Assembly (NCBI RefSeq): GCF_033406955.1
Contig: NZ_CP137734.1
Coordinates: 3,348,001 to 3,412,000 of the forward strand
Direction: 5' to 3'
DNA: 64,000 bases
DNA from: Streptomyces violaceoruber
GTDB lineage: Bacteria; Actinomycetota; Actinomycetes; Streptomycetales; Streptomycetaceae
The notes under the pieces are model-generated. The model was not told the DNA's origin. It was given only the letters and a program-made list of their open reading frames with translations, and did not search any database. Numbering within the stretch: position 1 is the first letter of the stretch; every line of letters begins with the position of its first letter. Below, piece after piece: positions 35,762 to 46,180 of this stretch. Both the position numbers and the translations under genes were made by a program.

Positions 35762-36316
35762 GTGGCAAGCAGAAGCGCCGGTATCGTCACCGGCCTCACC
35801 ACGGCGGCCCTCGTGACCATCGGCGTCCTGGCCCACCAGGCCTCCGACAGCGTCCCCGCCGGCCTCGACCGGACCCACGCGACCACCAGCCCCGCCCCGG
35901 GCGCCGCCAAGGCACCGCGCGACCGGCGGCATCCGGACGCGCTGCCGGCCATGTCCGGACAGGGTGAACGGGTGGTGTACTCGGTGGACGACGACCGCGT
36001 GTGGCTGGTCGGCCCGGGGAACAGGGTGCGGCGCACCTTCGAGGTCACGCCCAGCACGGTCGATCCGGCGCCGGGCGCCTACACGGTCACCTCCCGGTCC
36101 AACCGGATCACCGGGTCCGACGGCATCCCGGTCGAGCACGTGGTGCGCTTCACCGGCGCCCAGGGCGTGGCCATCGGGTTCAGCGCGGCGGTCGACGGCT
36201 CGACGGCCGCGCCCGACCCGGACCGGCCCACCGGCGGCATCCGCGAGTCGCGCGCGGACGGCGACGCGATGTGGAAGTTCGCGACGATCGGACGGCAGGT
36301 CGTCGTCGTCCCCTGA
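35762..36316 (+). CDS. Secreted L,D-transpeptidase-like protein without catalytic Cys
   Basis: 184 aa. N-terminal hydrophobic segment (GIVTGLTTAALVTIGVLAHQ) acts as signal or anchor. The rest (VVYSVDDDRVWLVGPGNRVR, SVDPAPGAY-like STVDPAPGAYTVTSRSNR, VRFTGAQGVAIGF) follows the YkuD/L,D-transpeptidase pattern. Where active enzymes have SHGCVR, this protein reads PTGGIRESRADGDAMW, with no Cys anywhere in the domain. It is probably a non-catalytic wall-binding relative. GTG at 35762 has GAGGTGG upstream. Alternative: an unrelated beta-rich secreted protein. Confidence 0.65.
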   Translation: MASRSAGIVTGLTTAALVTIGVLAHQASDSVPAGLDRTHATTSPAPGAAKAPRDRRHPDALPAMSGQGERVVYSVDDDRVWLVGPGNRVRRTFEVTPSTVDPAPGAYTVTSRSNRITGSDGIPVEHVVRFTGAQGVAIGFSAAVDGSTAAPDPDRPTGGIRESRADGDAMWKFATIGRQVVVVP

Positions 36317-36351
36317 CGACGCCGCGCGGCAGGTGCGGCTGCCCGCGGGCG

Positions 36352-36588
36352 TCAGGCGGCCTCGCGGTGGCTCTGCCGGCCCTGCTGGCCCTGCTGGCTC
36401 TGCCGGTCCTGCCGGCCCTGCTGGTCGCGGACCGGACCGCGGGCCTCCGGCTCGGGGGCGCGGGGCGGCGTCGAGACCGCCCTCGCGGCGGCGCAGGAGG
36501 CGAGCAGGTCGCGCATCGACACCCCGGCGGGCGCGGGCGGCAGGTGGCGCGGGCGGCCCTGCGGCTGGGCCTGGGACACGGACGACAT
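36352..36588 (-). CDS. Small Gln/Arg-rich protein behind an iron-box-like site
   Basis: 78 aa with ATG at 36588 and a perfect AGGAGG 6 bases upstream. N-terminal part MSSVSQAQPQGRPRHLPPAP, a short hydrophobic helix with one Cys (SMRDLLASCAAARAVS), then a hydrophilic tail of QGRQ/QQGRQ repeats written in a 9-base DNA repeat. No known domain. A TTAGGCATGCCTTA palindrome lies 33 bases upstream. It converges with the transpeptidase-like gene. It may be an iron-regulated small protein; function unknown. Confidence 0.6.
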   Translation of the reverse strand: MSSVSQAQPQGRPRHLPPAPAGVSMRDLLASCAAARAVSTPPRAPEPEARGPVRDQQGRQDRQSQQGQQGRQSHREAA

Positions 36589-36620
36589 GGACGCCTCCTG
36601 AAGCTCGGGGGCGGGCGCAG

Positions 36621-36634
36621 TAAGGCATGCCTAA
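36621..36634. promoter_or_regulatory. Candidate iron box (DmdR1/IdeR-like)
   Basis: On the minus strand TTAGGCATGCCTTA, an almost perfect palindrome. It keeps the TTAGGC...CCT core of DtxR-family sites but matches only about 12 of the 19 consensus positions. It lies between the likely promoter and the start of the small gene at 36352-36588. Confidence 0.35.
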
Positions 36635-36734
36635 CTACGAGCCGAGTACCATGTGACCACGCGCAAGACCCGGAACGCAATCTTTTGCCGACGCTTTGTC
36701 GGAAAATCCGGCGGGCGGACCGCTCCGGGGCGGT

Positions 36735-37283
36735 TCAGCCGGCGAGGACGCTCACGTCGGCCGTGGCCCACCGCTCGCCCAGGCCGGTCACCGTCACGTG
36801 CCGCACCTCGTCCGCGGTGTCGCCGACGGCCCGGTCGATCCGGAGCCGCAGCCGGTCCTCGGTCAGCTCCTCGACCTTGCCCTCGCCCCACTCGACCACG
36901 ATCACCGAGTCGGACAGGGACACGTCGAGGTCGAGGTCCTCCATCTCGTCGAGGCCGCCGGAGAGCCGGTAGGCGTCCACGTGGACGAGCGGCGGTCCGT
37001 CACCGAGCGAGGGGTGCACGCGGGCGATCACGAAGGTCGGGGAGGTCACGGCGCCCCGCACGCCGAGCCCCTCGCCGAGACCGCGGGTCAGCGTCGTCTT
37101 GCCCGCGCCCAGCTCCCCGCTGAGCATCACCAGGTCACCGGCGCGCAGCAGCTTGGCGAGCCTGCGGCCCAGTTCCCGCATCTGCTCGGGCGAGGTGACG
37201 GTGATCTCGACGTCGGCGGCGGGCCCTGAGGCTCCGGGGCGTCCGGACGACTCAGCCGGGCCCTGTGCTGCTGGTGCTTCCAT
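36735..37283 (-). CDS. tsaE: tRNA threonylcarbamoyladenosine biosynthesis ATPase TsaE
   Basis: P-loop ATPase that resets the TsaB-TsaD complex in t6A synthesis. 182 aa; Walker A GELGAGKTTLTRGL at about 56-69, switch region SPTFVIARVHPS, Walker B VIVVEWGEG. The first 25 residues are a Ser/Pro/Gly-rich extension. ATG at 37283 lies inside the end of the hydrolase gene, 32 bases before its stop codon ends, so translation is coupled. It is separated from tsaB by two small genes. Confidence 0.95.
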   Translation of the reverse strand: MEAPAAQGPAESSGRPGASGPAADVEITVTSPEQMRELGRRLAKLLRAGDLVMLSGELGAGKTTLTRGLGEGLGVRGAVTSPTFVIARVHPSLGDGPPLVHVDAYRLSGGLDEMEDLDLDVSLSDSVIVVEWGEGKVEELTEDRLRLRIDRAVGDTADEVRHVTVTGLGERWATADVSVLAG

Positions 37284-38508
37284 AACCGTCCACGGTAGTC
37301 GCTGCCGGCACGGCGCCCGCGCGGGCGAGCAGGTCGGCGAGGCGGTCGGTGACCAGCTCCGGGTGCTCCAGCATCACCAGGTGCCCCGCGTCGGGGACCA
37401 GCACCAGCTCGGCGTCCGGCAGCAGGTCGGCGATCGCCTCGCTGTGCTCGCTCGGCGTCACCAGGTCCCGCACCCCGGCCAGGACCAGGACCGGAAGGCC
37501 CGCGAAGTGGGCGAGGGCCTCGGTCTTGTCGTGGTCGTTGAAGGCCGGGTAGTACTCGGCGACGACGTCGATCGGCGTCGACTCGATCATCCGCTCGGCG
37601 AACCGGGCCACGGCCGGGTCGACGTCCCGGGAGGCGAACGAGTACCGCTTGATGATCCCGGCGAACAGGTCCGCCGTCGCCCGCCGCCCCCGCTCCACCA
37701 GCTCGGCCCGCTGCCCCAGCGCCCTGAGCACGCCCGGCAGCACCCGCCGCACCGCGTTGACCCCGGCCACCGGCAGCCCGAAGTTGACCTCGCCGAGCCG
37801 CCCCGACGACGTGCCGACGAGAGCGACGCCGACGACGCGCTCGCGGACCAGGTCCGGAAAGGCGTCGGCCAGCGCCATCACGGTCATGCCGCCCATGGAG
37901 TGGCCGACCAGCACGATCGGGCCCTCGGGCGCGGCCGCGTCGATGACGGCCTTGAGGTCGCGGCCCAGTTCCTCGATGCTGACCGGCCGGTCGTCCCGCG
38001 TCTGGGCCACGCCCCGCCCGGACCGGCCGTGGCTGCGCTGGTCCCAGTAGACGGAGCGGACGACGCCCCTGAGGGCCGCCCGCTGGAAGTGCCAGGAGTC
38101 CTGGTTGAGGCAGTAGCCGTGGCTGAAGACGACGGTGACGGGTGCGGGCGCCTTGCGGCCGAACAGCCGCCTGCGGCGCGGGGCGGGGTCGGCCCCGGCC
38201 TCCGGGTCGAGGTCGTCGACCTCGTAGTACAGCTCGGTGCCGTCCTCGGCGTACGCCTTGCCGGGCGTGCCGCGCAGTCCGCCGTAGGGGCCCGTCGAGT
38301 CGAGGGCGAGGCGGGCCTTCTGGCGCATCCCGCGGCCGACGGTGAGCCGTTCTATCGCCACGCCGGCCGCGGCGCCCGCCGCGACCACGCCTATCGCGAC
38401 CCCGGCGATGCCGGTCGCCCGGCGCCAGCCGCCGGCGGCGGCCTCGGTGGCGGCCTCCGTGGCGGAGGCGACGGCCGCCGCGACGGCCTCCGCGTTGCTC
38501 TCGCTCAC
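37252..38508 (-). CDS. Alpha/beta hydrolase with N-terminal hydrophobic segment
   Basis: 418 aa. N-terminal Ala-rich helix and one membrane-like segment (GIAGVAIGVVAAGAAAGVAI, about 32-51), then an alpha/beta-hydrolase fold: VVFSHGYCLNQDSWHFQRA, nucleophile elbow GHSMGG, acid near VLAGVRDLVTP and His in PDAGHLVMLEHPE. The catalytic triad is present. Esterase or lipase on an unknown substrate, possibly membrane-bound. GTG at 38508 is chosen for AGGAG 8 bases upstream; GTG at 38514 is nearly as good. It lies between alr and tsaE, a conserved place in Streptomyces. Confidence 0.88.
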   Translation of the reverse strand: MSESNAEAVAAAVASATEAATEAAAGGWRRATGIAGVAIGVVAAGAAAGVAIERLTVGRGMRQKARLALDSTGPYGGLRGTPGKAYAEDGTELYYEVDDLDPEAGADPAPRRRRLFGRKAPAPVTVVFSHGYCLNQDSWHFQRAALRGVVRSVYWDQRSHGRSGRGVAQTRDDRPVSIEELGRDLKAVIDAAAPEGPIVLVGHSMGGMTVMALADAFPDLVRERVVGVALVGTSSGRLGEVNFGLPVAGVNAVRRVLPGVLRALGQRAELVERGRRATADLFAGIIKRYSFASRDVDPAVARFAERMIESTPIDVVAEYYPAFNDHDKTEALAHFAGLPVLVLAGVRDLVTPSEHSEAIADLLPDAELVLVPDAGHLVMLEHPELVTDRLADLLARAGAVPAATTVDGYGSTSSTGPG

Positions 38509-38668
38509 GTGCACCGCTCCTCTTCGCCGGGCCGTGCGGACGCCCGCCGGCCACTGATTCACCTGAACGCGCGGCCCCCGCGCGTCACGCCGCCGACGGG
38601 GGCGTCACTCGTCGGCCGCCATGCGCCGACCGTCATCCGTCCGTTCGCCGACCGTCATTCGCTGAGCG

Positions 38669-39844
38669 TCATTCGTTGACGTAGACGCGCGGGACCCGGC
38701 TTCCGATCCGGGTGACGATCTCGTACGCGATGGTGCCCGCCGCCTGGGCCCAGTCCTCGGCGGTGGGCTCGCCGCGGTCGCCCGGTCCGAACAGCACCGC
38801 CTCGGCGCCCGGCTCGGGCCGGTCCCCGCCCAGGTCGACGACGAACTGGTCCATCGCGATCCGCCCCGCGACCGTGCGCCACTTGCCGTCGACCAGCACG
38901 GGGCCGCTGGAGGAGGCGTGCCGGGGGATGCCGTCCGCGTAGCCGAGCGGGACGAGGCCGAGGGTGGTCTCGCCGGGGGTGGTGTAGTGGTGCCCGTAGC
39001 TGACGCCGTGGCCGCCGGGGACCTGCTTGACCAGGGCCAGCGAGGCGGCCAGCGTCATCACGGGGCGCAGCCCGAAGTCGGCCGGGGTGCCGATCTCGGG
39101 GCTCGGTGAGACGCCGTACATCGCGATGCCGGGCCGGACGAGGTCGAAGTGGGCGTCGGGGAGGGTGAGGGTGGCCGGCGAGTTGGCGATGTGCCGCACC
39201 TCGGGACGCAGGCCCCGCTGCTCGGCGTAGGCCGTCATCTCCCGGAAACGGGTGAGCTGGGCGGCGATGGAGGGGTGGCCGGGCTCGTCGGCGCAGGCGA
39301 AGTGGGACCAGAGCCCGGTGACCCTCAGCAGCCCCTCCTCCTCGGCCCGCAGCGCGGCCCCGACCAGCCGCTCCCAGTCCGCGCCGGGCTGGCAGCCGCC
39401 CCGCCCGAGCCCGGTGTCGGCCTTGAGCTGCACGCGCGCGGGCACCCCGGCCGCCCGGGCCGCCCCGGTGACCTCCTCCATGGCCCACATCGCGCTGACG
39501 GACACGTCGAGACGGGCCTCGACCGCCTCCCGCCAGGGCCCGCCGGGCGTCCACAGCCAGCACATGATCCGTACGTCGTCCGGCAGGCCTGGCTCCGCCG
39601 CGCGCAGGGCGAGGGCCTCCTGCGGGGTGGCGGTGCCGAGCCAGGTCGCACCGGCCGCGACGGCCGCACGGGCGCAGGGGATCGCGCCGTGGCCGTAGGC
39701 GTCCGCCTTGACGACGGCCATGAGAGCCGCCCCGGGGGCCCGTTCGCGCAGTGCGCGTACGTTGGCCCGCAGGGCGGCCAGGTCGATCTCGGCCCGGGCG
39801 CGCAGTACCGCGTCCGCGTCCCGCCGAGCAGTTGTCTCGCTCAT
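38669..39844 (-). CDS. alr: Alanine racemase
   Basis: PLP enzyme making D-alanine for peptidoglycan. 391 aa. The PLP lysine is Lys46 ([12 protein letters not shown]) and the second catalytic base is the Tyr in [20 protein letters not shown] and MYGVSP are also conserved. ATG at 39844. It precedes the hydrolase and tsaE genes in the same direction (160-base gap with short CGTCATTCG repeats) and diverges from acpS. This adjacency to the t6A genes is shared with Mycobacterium. Confidence 0.97.
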   Translation of the reverse strand: MSETTARRDADAVLRARAEIDLAALRANVRALRERAPGAALMAVVKADAYGHGAIPCARAAVAAGATWLGTATPQEALALRAAEPGLPDDVRIMCWLWTPGGPWREAVEARLDVSVSAMWAMEEVTGAARAAGVPARVQLKADTGLGRGGCQPGADWERLVGAALRAEEEGLLRVTGLWSHFACADEPGHPSIAAQLTRFREMTAYAEQRGLRPEVRHIANSPATLTLPDAHFDLVRPGIAMYGVSPSPEIGTPADFGLRPVMTLAASLALVKQVPGGHGVSYGHHYTTPGETTLGLVPLGYADGIPRHASSSGPVLVDGKWRTVAGRIAMDQFVVDLGGDRPEPGAEAVLFGPGDRGEPTAEDWAQAAGTIAYEIVTRIGSRVPRVYVNE

Positions 39845-39966
39845 CGTGCCCCCAGTCTCTCAGAGCACCCGGCCGCCCCGGCCGCACGGCGCCCGGCAGT
39901 GGCTGTGGCCTGCGGCTCTGGCCGTGGACTGTGGCCGTGGCCCGTCGCTGTGGCTGTGGCTGTGGC

Positions 39967-39972
39967 TAGGGT
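39967..39972 (+). promoter_or_regulatory. -10 box of leaderless acpS
   Basis: TAGGGT followed by 7 bases and ATG at 39980. It is preceded by a run of TGGC(T/C)GTGGC direct repeats at about 39900-39966 that fills the -35 region. Confidence 0.45.
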
Positions 39973-39979
39973 TTCCGGC

Positions 39980-40351
39980 ATGAGCATCATCGGGGTCGGG
40001 ATCGACGTGGCCGAGGTCGAGCGGTTCGGAGCAGCGCTGGAGCGCACACCGGCCCTGGCGGGGCGGCTGTTCCTGGAGAGCGAGTTGCTGCTGCCCGGCG
40101 GGGAGCGCCGGGGCGTGGCCTCGCTCGCCGCCCGGTTCGCGGCGAAGGAGGCGCTGGCCAAGGCGCTGGGCGCACCGGCGGGGCTGTTGTGGACGGACGC
40201 CGAGGTGTGGGTCGAGGCCGGCGGGCGGCCGCGGCTGCGGGTCACGGGGACGGTGGCGGCGCGGGCGGCGGAGCTGGGCGTGGCGTCGTGGCACGTGTCG
40301 CTGAGCCACGACGCGGGGATCGCGTCGGCGGTGGTGATCGCGGAGGGATAG
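39980..40351 (+). CDS. acpS: Holo-[acyl-carrier-protein] synthase
   Basis: Transfers 4'-phosphopantetheine from CoA to acyl carrier proteins for fatty acid and polyketide synthesis. 123 aa, trimeric AcpS type. Metal-binding [13 protein letters not shown] (Asp9) and [13 protein letters not shown] are conserved, followed by [17 protein letters not shown]. In S. coelicolor AcpS modifies many carrier proteins. No ribosome binding site; probably leaderless. It diverges from alr and is 27 bases from the convergent regulator gene. Confidence 0.95.
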   Translation: MSIIGVGIDVAEVERFGAALERTPALAGRLFLESELLLPGGERRGVASLAARFAAKEALAKALGAPAGLLWTDAEVWVEAGGRPRLRVTGTVAARAAELGVASWHVSLSHDAGIASAVVIAEG

Positions 40352-40378
40352 GGCCGGACAGGTCCTGGCCCCCGGGGG

Positions 40379-40987
40379 TCAGCCGGCGGTCGGCCGGACC
40401 CGGATGTGCATGCGTTCGCCCTGCGCGCCGTACAGGGCGATCCACTCGACGGGCTGGTCCCCGGCGTTCGCGATGCCGTGCGGGACGCGGGTGTCGAACT
40501 CCGCCGTCTCCCCGGCCGTCAGGACCAGATCGTGCTCGCCGAGGGCGAGGAGCAGACGGCCGGAGAGCACGTAGAGCCACTCGTGGCCCTCGTGCGACCC
40601 CTGTTCCGGGCGCGGTGTCCACTCGGTGCGCGGGGTGGCCGGGGCGGGGAGGATCTGCTTGTAGGCGTGCAGGCCGTCGTTGGGGTTCCGGGTGAGCGGG
40701 ACCCAGGTCTGTCCGTGCCGGGTGAAGGGGCGGGGATGGACGCGGGGGTCGCCGGTGCGCGAGCCGACGAGTTCGTCCAGGGGCAGCCGGTGCGCGCGGG
40801 CCAGCGGCAGCAGGTGCCGCAGCCCCGGCTCGCGCTGTCCCGACTCCAGCCGGGACAGGGTGCTCACGGAGATGCCGGTGGCCGCGGCGAGCTGGGCCAG
40901 CGTGAGCCCGCGGGCCTGCCGGATGGCGCGCAGGCGGGCCCCGAGCGAGGTCATCACCTGTGCCGTCTCGTCGTCGCCGCCGCTCAT
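40379..40987 (-). CDS. XRE-family regulator with cupin domain
   Basis: About 202 aa. Helix-turn-helix (ARLRAIRQARGLTLAQLAAA, then TGISVSTLSRLESGQREPGL) followed by a linker and a cupin fold (HEWLYVLSGRLLLALGEHDL, then EFDTRVPHGIANAGD). This architecture senses small molecules or metal through the cupin. Its target may be the divergent nnr gene or a remote operon. The start is uncertain between ATGs at 41005 and 40987; the latter has GGGGGA about 10 bases upstream. Ends with RMHIRVRPTAG. Confidence 0.88.
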   Translation of the reverse strand: MSGGDDETAQVMTSLGARLRAIRQARGLTLAQLAAATGISVSTLSRLESGQREPGLRHLLPLARAHRLPLDELVGSRTGDPRVHPRPFTRHGQTWVPLTRNPNDGLHAYKQILPAPATPRTEWTPRPEQGSHEGHEWLYVLSGRLLLALGEHDLVLTAGETAEFDTRVPHGIANAGDQPVEWIALYGAQGERMHIRVRPTAG

Positions 40988-41066
40988 GGGACCACTGTCC
41001 CCCATCGCGGATTCCGGGGAGCGGCGGGCCGTGCGTGTTCCCGGCGTACGGGGAAGACTCGACGGC

Positions 41067-42524
41067 ATGCGGACTGCGTACAGCGTGGAAACGGTCAGGA
41101 ACGCCGAGCGGGAACTGATGGCACGGCTGCCGGAGGGGGCGCTGATGCAACGGGCCGCGGCCGGGCTGGCCGCCGCCTGCGCCCAGGTGCTGGCCCGGGT
41201 GGCCGGGCGGGTCTACGGCAGCCGGGTGGTGCTGCTGGTCGGCAGCGGCGACAACGGCGGCGACGCCCTGTACGCGGGCGCGCGGCTGGCCCGGCGGGGC
41301 GCGGGCGTGACGGCGGTGCTGCTCGCGCCGGACCGGGCGCACGGCGGCGGTCTGACGGCGCTGCGGCGCGCGGGCGGACGGGTCGCGGAGGGCGGGGCCG
41401 CCGGTTCCGCCGAGGAGTTGATCGCGCGGGCCGATCTGGTCCTCGACGGCATCGTCGGGATCGGCGGCAGCGGCGGGCTGCGCAAGGAGGCCGTTCCGCT
41501 GGCGGACGCGGCCGCGCGGTCCCGGGCCGCCGTCGTCGCCGTCGACCTGCCGAGCGGGGTCGAGGCGGACACGGGCCGGGTGCGGGGGGACGTGGTCAGG
41601 GCCGACCTGACGGTGACGTTCGGGACGCACAAGCCGGGGCTGCTGATCGATCCGGCGCGGGAGTACGCGGGGTCGGTGCGGCTGGTGGACATCGGTCTGC
41701 CGCTGCCCGGCGAGGCGGCCGAGCTGGAGGCGTTGCAGCACCCGGACGTGGCCCGCCTGCTGCCGGTCCCGGCGGGCGAGAGCGACAAGTACCGGCGCGG
41801 AGTGGTGGGCATCGCCGCCGGGTCGGCCCGCTACCCCGGCGCGGCCGTACTCGCCGTCGCGGGCGCGCTGCGGGGCGGGGCCGGGGCGGTGCGGTACGTC
41901 GGTCCGGCGGGGGACGCGGTGATCGCCCGCTTCCCGGAGACGCTCGTGTCCGACCAGGGGCCGAAGCGGGCCGGGCGGGTGCAGGCGTGGGTGGTCGGAC
42001 CGGGTGCCGGTGACGACGCGGCGACGGTGGCTCAGGTGCTGGCCGCGGAGGTACCGGTGCTGATCGACGCGGACGGCCTGCGGCTGGCCGACGCGGACGC
42101 GGTACGGGCGCGCACGGCACCGACGCTGATGACCCCGCACGCCGGGGAGGCGGCGGCGCTGCTCGGGGTGGGCCGGGAGGAGGTCGAGGCGGCCCGGCTG
42201 GACTCGGTGCGCGAACTGGCGGCGCGGTACGGGGCGACGGTGCTGCTGAAGGGCTCGACGACGCTGGTGGCCCGTGCCAAGGGCGGTCCCGTCCGGGTCA
42301 ACGCGACGGGGACGTCGTGGCTCGCCACGGCCGGGAGCGGGGACGTGCTGTCCGGCCTGGCGGGGTCGTTGCTGGCGGCGGGCCTGTCGGCGGTGGACGC
42401 GGGGAGCGTCGGCGCGTACCTGCACGGTCTGGCGGGCCGCTTCGCGGCGGAGGGGGCCCCGGCGGGGGCGCACGACGTGGCGGCGGCGATTCCGCGGGCC
42501 TGGCGGGACGTGCGCGGGGACTGA
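41067..42524 (+). CDS. nnr: Bifunctional NAD(P)HX epimerase/dehydratase
   Basis: Repairs hydrated NADH and NADPH. 485 aa: N-terminal YjeF/epimerase domain (VVLLVGSGDNGGDALYAGAR, then VVAVDLPSGVEADTG), and C-terminal ribokinase-like ADP-dependent dehydratase (AGSARYPGAAVLAVAGALRG, AWVVGPGAGDD, TPHAGEAAALLG, NATGTSWLATAGSGDVLSG). Both active-site regions look intact. ATG at 41067 lies 15 bases from CGGGGA. It is followed after 45 bases by the ASCH gene and lies between acpS and glmS, an arrangement also seen with alr in other actinomycetes. Confidence 0.95.
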   Translation: MRTAYSVETVRNAERELMARLPEGALMQRAAAGLAAACAQVLARVAGRVYGSRVVLLVGSGDNGGDALYAGARLARRGAGVTAVLLAPDRAHGGGLTALRRAGGRVAEGGAAGSAEELIARADLVLDGIVGIGGSGGLRKEAVPLADAAARSRAAVVAVDLPSGVEADTGRVRGDVVRADLTVTFGTHKPGLLIDPAREYAGSVRLVDIGLPLPGEAAELEALQHPDVARLLPVPAGESDKYRRGVVGIAAGSARYPGAAVLAVAGALRGGAGAVRYVGPAGDAVIARFPETLVSDQGPKRAGRVQAWVVGPGAGDDAATVAQVLAAEVPVLIDADGLRLADADAVRARTAPTLMTPHAGEAAALLGVGREEVEAARLDSVRELAARYGATVLLKGSTTLVARAKGGPVRVNATGTSWLATAGSGDVLSGLAGSLLAAGLSAVDAGSVGAYLHGLAGRFAAEGAPAGAHDVAAAIPRAWRDVRGD

Positions 42525-42557
42525 ACCGGGACTCCGGGCGCGGGCCTCGCTCGCCGG

Positions 42558-42563
42558 TACGGT
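42558..42563 (+). promoter_or_regulatory. -10 box of leaderless ASCH gene
   Basis: TACGGT followed by 6 bases and ATG at 42570, with no Shine-Dalgarno sequence. Confidence 0.45.
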
Positions 42564-42569
42564 GATCGC

Positions 42570-43127
42570 ATGGCCCTCGAACCGGACCCGCCCCCTCCCT
42601 CCCCGCCCCCTCCCTCCCCGCACCCTTCCTCCCCGCCCTCTTCCTCCCCGCCCTCTTCCTCCCCGTCCCCGCCCGTCCCCGCCCCGCCCGTCCCCGGCCT
42701 CGGCTCGCTCCCCAGGGCCGAGTTCGGCTTCCCCGGGCCCCTGCGCGACCGGCTCGTCGCGGCGGTCCTGGACGGCTCGAAGACCTCCACGACCGGGCTC
42801 GTCGCCGACTACGAGCACGAGGGCGAACCGCTGCCGGAGGCCGGACGCCGCGAGGTGGTCGTCGACTCGCGCGAACGCCCCGTCGCCGTCATCGAGGTGA
42901 CGGAGGTGCGCGTAGTCCCGCTGGCCGAGGTGGACCTCGCCCACGCGGTCGACGAGGGCGAGGGGGACACGAGCGTGGCCGGGTGGCGGGCGGGCCACGA
43001 ACGGTTCTGGCACGGCGCGGAGATGCGCGCGGCGCTCGGCGACCCGGGCTTCACGGTGGACGACGCGACACCGGTGGTCCTGGAACGCTTCCGGGTCGTC
43101 ACCCTGCTGCCCGCGCCCGGCGGCTGA
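42570..43127 (+). CDS. ASCH-domain protein with Pro/Ser-repeat N-terminus
   Basis: 185 aa. The first 45 residues are almost only Pro and Ser, with SSPPS repeats. The rest is an ASCH domain, an RNA-binding fold related to PUA: LRDRLVAAVLDGSKTSTTGL, GEPLPEAGRREVVVDS, RPVAVIEVTEVRVVPLAEVD, AGHERFWHGAEM. ASCH proteins are linked to RNA modification or hydrolysis of modified bases (for example amidohydrolases on acetylcytidine). The repeat is written in a pyrimidine-rich tract (42590-42705), so this N-terminus is likely variable. Probably leaderless. Confidence 0.85.
   Translation: MALEPDPPPPSPPPPSPHPSSPPSSSPPSSSPSPPVPAPPVPGLGSLPRAEFGFPGPLRDRLVAAVLDGSKTSTTGLVADYEHEGEPLPEAGRREVVVDSRERPVAVIEVTEVRVVPLAEVDLAHAVDEGEGDTSVAGWRAGHERFWHGAEMRAALGDPGFTVDDATPVVLERFRVVTLLPAPGG
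42590..42705 (+). repeat. Pyrimidine-rich 15-bp repeat tract in ASCH gene
   Basis: About 115 bases of C and T with scattered G. The unit TTCCTCCCCGCCCTC repeats in phase with codons and encodes SSPPS. Strong strand asymmetry; prone to slippage or triplex formation. Confidence 0.75.
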
Positions 43128-43145
43128 GGAACCGCCGCCGGGCGC
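43113..43145. terminator. Bidirectional terminator between ASCH gene and glmS
   Basis: Perfect 11-bp stem, GCGCCCGGCGG (43113-43123) with CCGCCGGGCGC (43135-43145). It overlaps the stop of the ASCH gene and lies 12 bases past the glmS stop, so it can serve both converging transcripts. Confidence 0.75.
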
Positions 43146-43156
43146 GCCGGGCAGTC

Positions 43157-45004
<1,848 letters not shown>

Positions 45005-45011
45005 AAGCGGC

Positions 45012-45017
45012 AGCCTA
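45012..45017 (-). promoter_or_regulatory. -10 box of leaderless glmS
   Basis: TAGGCT on the minus strand, 7 bases before ATG at 45004, with no ribosome binding site. Confidence 0.45.
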
Positions 45018-45114
45018 CGAGCAGGAACGGCCGCGCGGCGGCCGCAGAGCGGGCATCCTGTGCCCGATATCGGAAATTCCCACCGGGGTACGAACGCCGT
45101 CCGCGGGCCGGACG

Positions 45115-45921
45115 TCAGCCGAGCTTGGCGACCTGCGCGTCGACGACCTCGGCGGGGACCTCGAATTCCGCGCCGGTCATCATCGAGGAGAGGTTCACGG
45201 CGCCGAAGGTGGCGAGGGTGGCGCCCTTGCGGACCACGACGAGCTTCATGAGGCCGCTGCTGTCCCCGCCGGTGGCCACACCGATGTTGACGGTGAGCCC
45301 CTCGTCCCCGCCCTTGGGGGCTTCCGCCCCGCTCACCTCGGTGACCTGCATCTTGTCGCTGCCCACGGTGGCGACGAAGCCGCCCGCGCACTTCTCGACG
45401 GCCGCCTTCAGACCCGCCACGGCCTGCTCGGCGCCGCCGTCCTCGTAGGAGGCGACGTTCAGCAGGATCTCGTTCACGTCGATGTCGGTCATGTCCTGGC
45501 CGTCCGGGCCCTTGCTCTCGGAGGGCGCCTCCGTCTGTCCCTGCCAGGAGCGCTGCACGTCCGCCGCCGGCTCGCCCTGGGCCACCGCGCCCTGGACGTA
45601 GACGAGCGGCAGGCAGGCCTTGTTGTCCGCCGAGATCTGGTCCTTGGCCACCTGGTCGTCCGCCGACAGTTCGGTGGCGACCTTGCCGTTCTTGACGTCG
45701 GCCTGGGCCAGGGCGACCTTCTCCAGTTCGGCGGCGGTCAGCGCCTTGCCCGCCGGCGCGGACTCTTCGGCACCCCCCGCCGGGGCGGACTGCTCCGTCT
45801 TGGCCGTCTCCTCCCCGGCCGCGCCGTCGTCGTCGGACGACCCGCCGCAGGCGGTGGCGAGCAGGGTCAGGGCGGCGGCGGAGGCCACGAGGGCGGTACG
45901 GCGGACAGCGGTCGAACTCAC
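45115..45921 (-). CDS. Uncharacterised secreted lipoprotein
   Basis: 268 aa. Signal peptide with lipobox LLATACGG (Cys near residue 24), then an acidic Gly/Ala/Glu-rich linker, then a domain without recognised family (ELEKVALAQADVKNGKVATE; KACLPLVYVQGAVAQGEPAA; TDIDVNEILLNVASYEDGGA; LMKLVVVRKGATLATFGAVN). Two Cys in the mature part could form a disulfide. The layout resembles PknH-type or DUF-class sensor lipoproteins of actinomycetes, but I cannot name it. GTG at 45921 with weak AAAGAG upstream; an earlier ATG at 46065 is less likely. Confidence 0.75.
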   Translation of the reverse strand: MSSTAVRRTALVASAAALTLLATACGGSSDDDGAAGEETAKTEQSAPAGGAEESAPAGKALTAAELEKVALAQADVKNGKVATELSADDQVAKDQISADNKACLPLVYVQGAVAQGEPAADVQRSWQGQTEAPSESKGPDGQDMTDIDVNEILLNVASYEDGGAEQAVAGLKAAVEKCAGGFVATVGSDKMQVTEVSGAEAPKGGDEGLTVNIGVATGGDSSGLMKLVVVRKGATLATFGAVNLSSMMTGAEFEVPAEVVDAQVAKLG

Positions 45922-46180
45922 GGCGGCACTCTTTCGTCGGTTCGCTTCGGGGGATGTCGACTCGCGTCGGAATCCGTCGAGTCGCATCGGGGCCGGTGAT
46001 GAGATCCGGCCGACTTTGCCCGCACCATACCTAGGCATTCGCACGTATGATCGATAATCGGCCATCCGAGATCCGACCGTGATCTCGCCGGGCTCCGCCG
46101 GAGCCCGACGGGCCGCGGCGGACCGGCCGACGTGACACAGCCCACCTGCCGCCCCGTTCGTCCTCCGTTAACAATGGACT

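Noticed and set aside
38590..38680. Short CGTCATTCG-like direct repeats before the alr stop
   Set aside because: Three imperfect copies, one inside alr; no spacer pattern, so not a CRISPR and probably chance or slippage.
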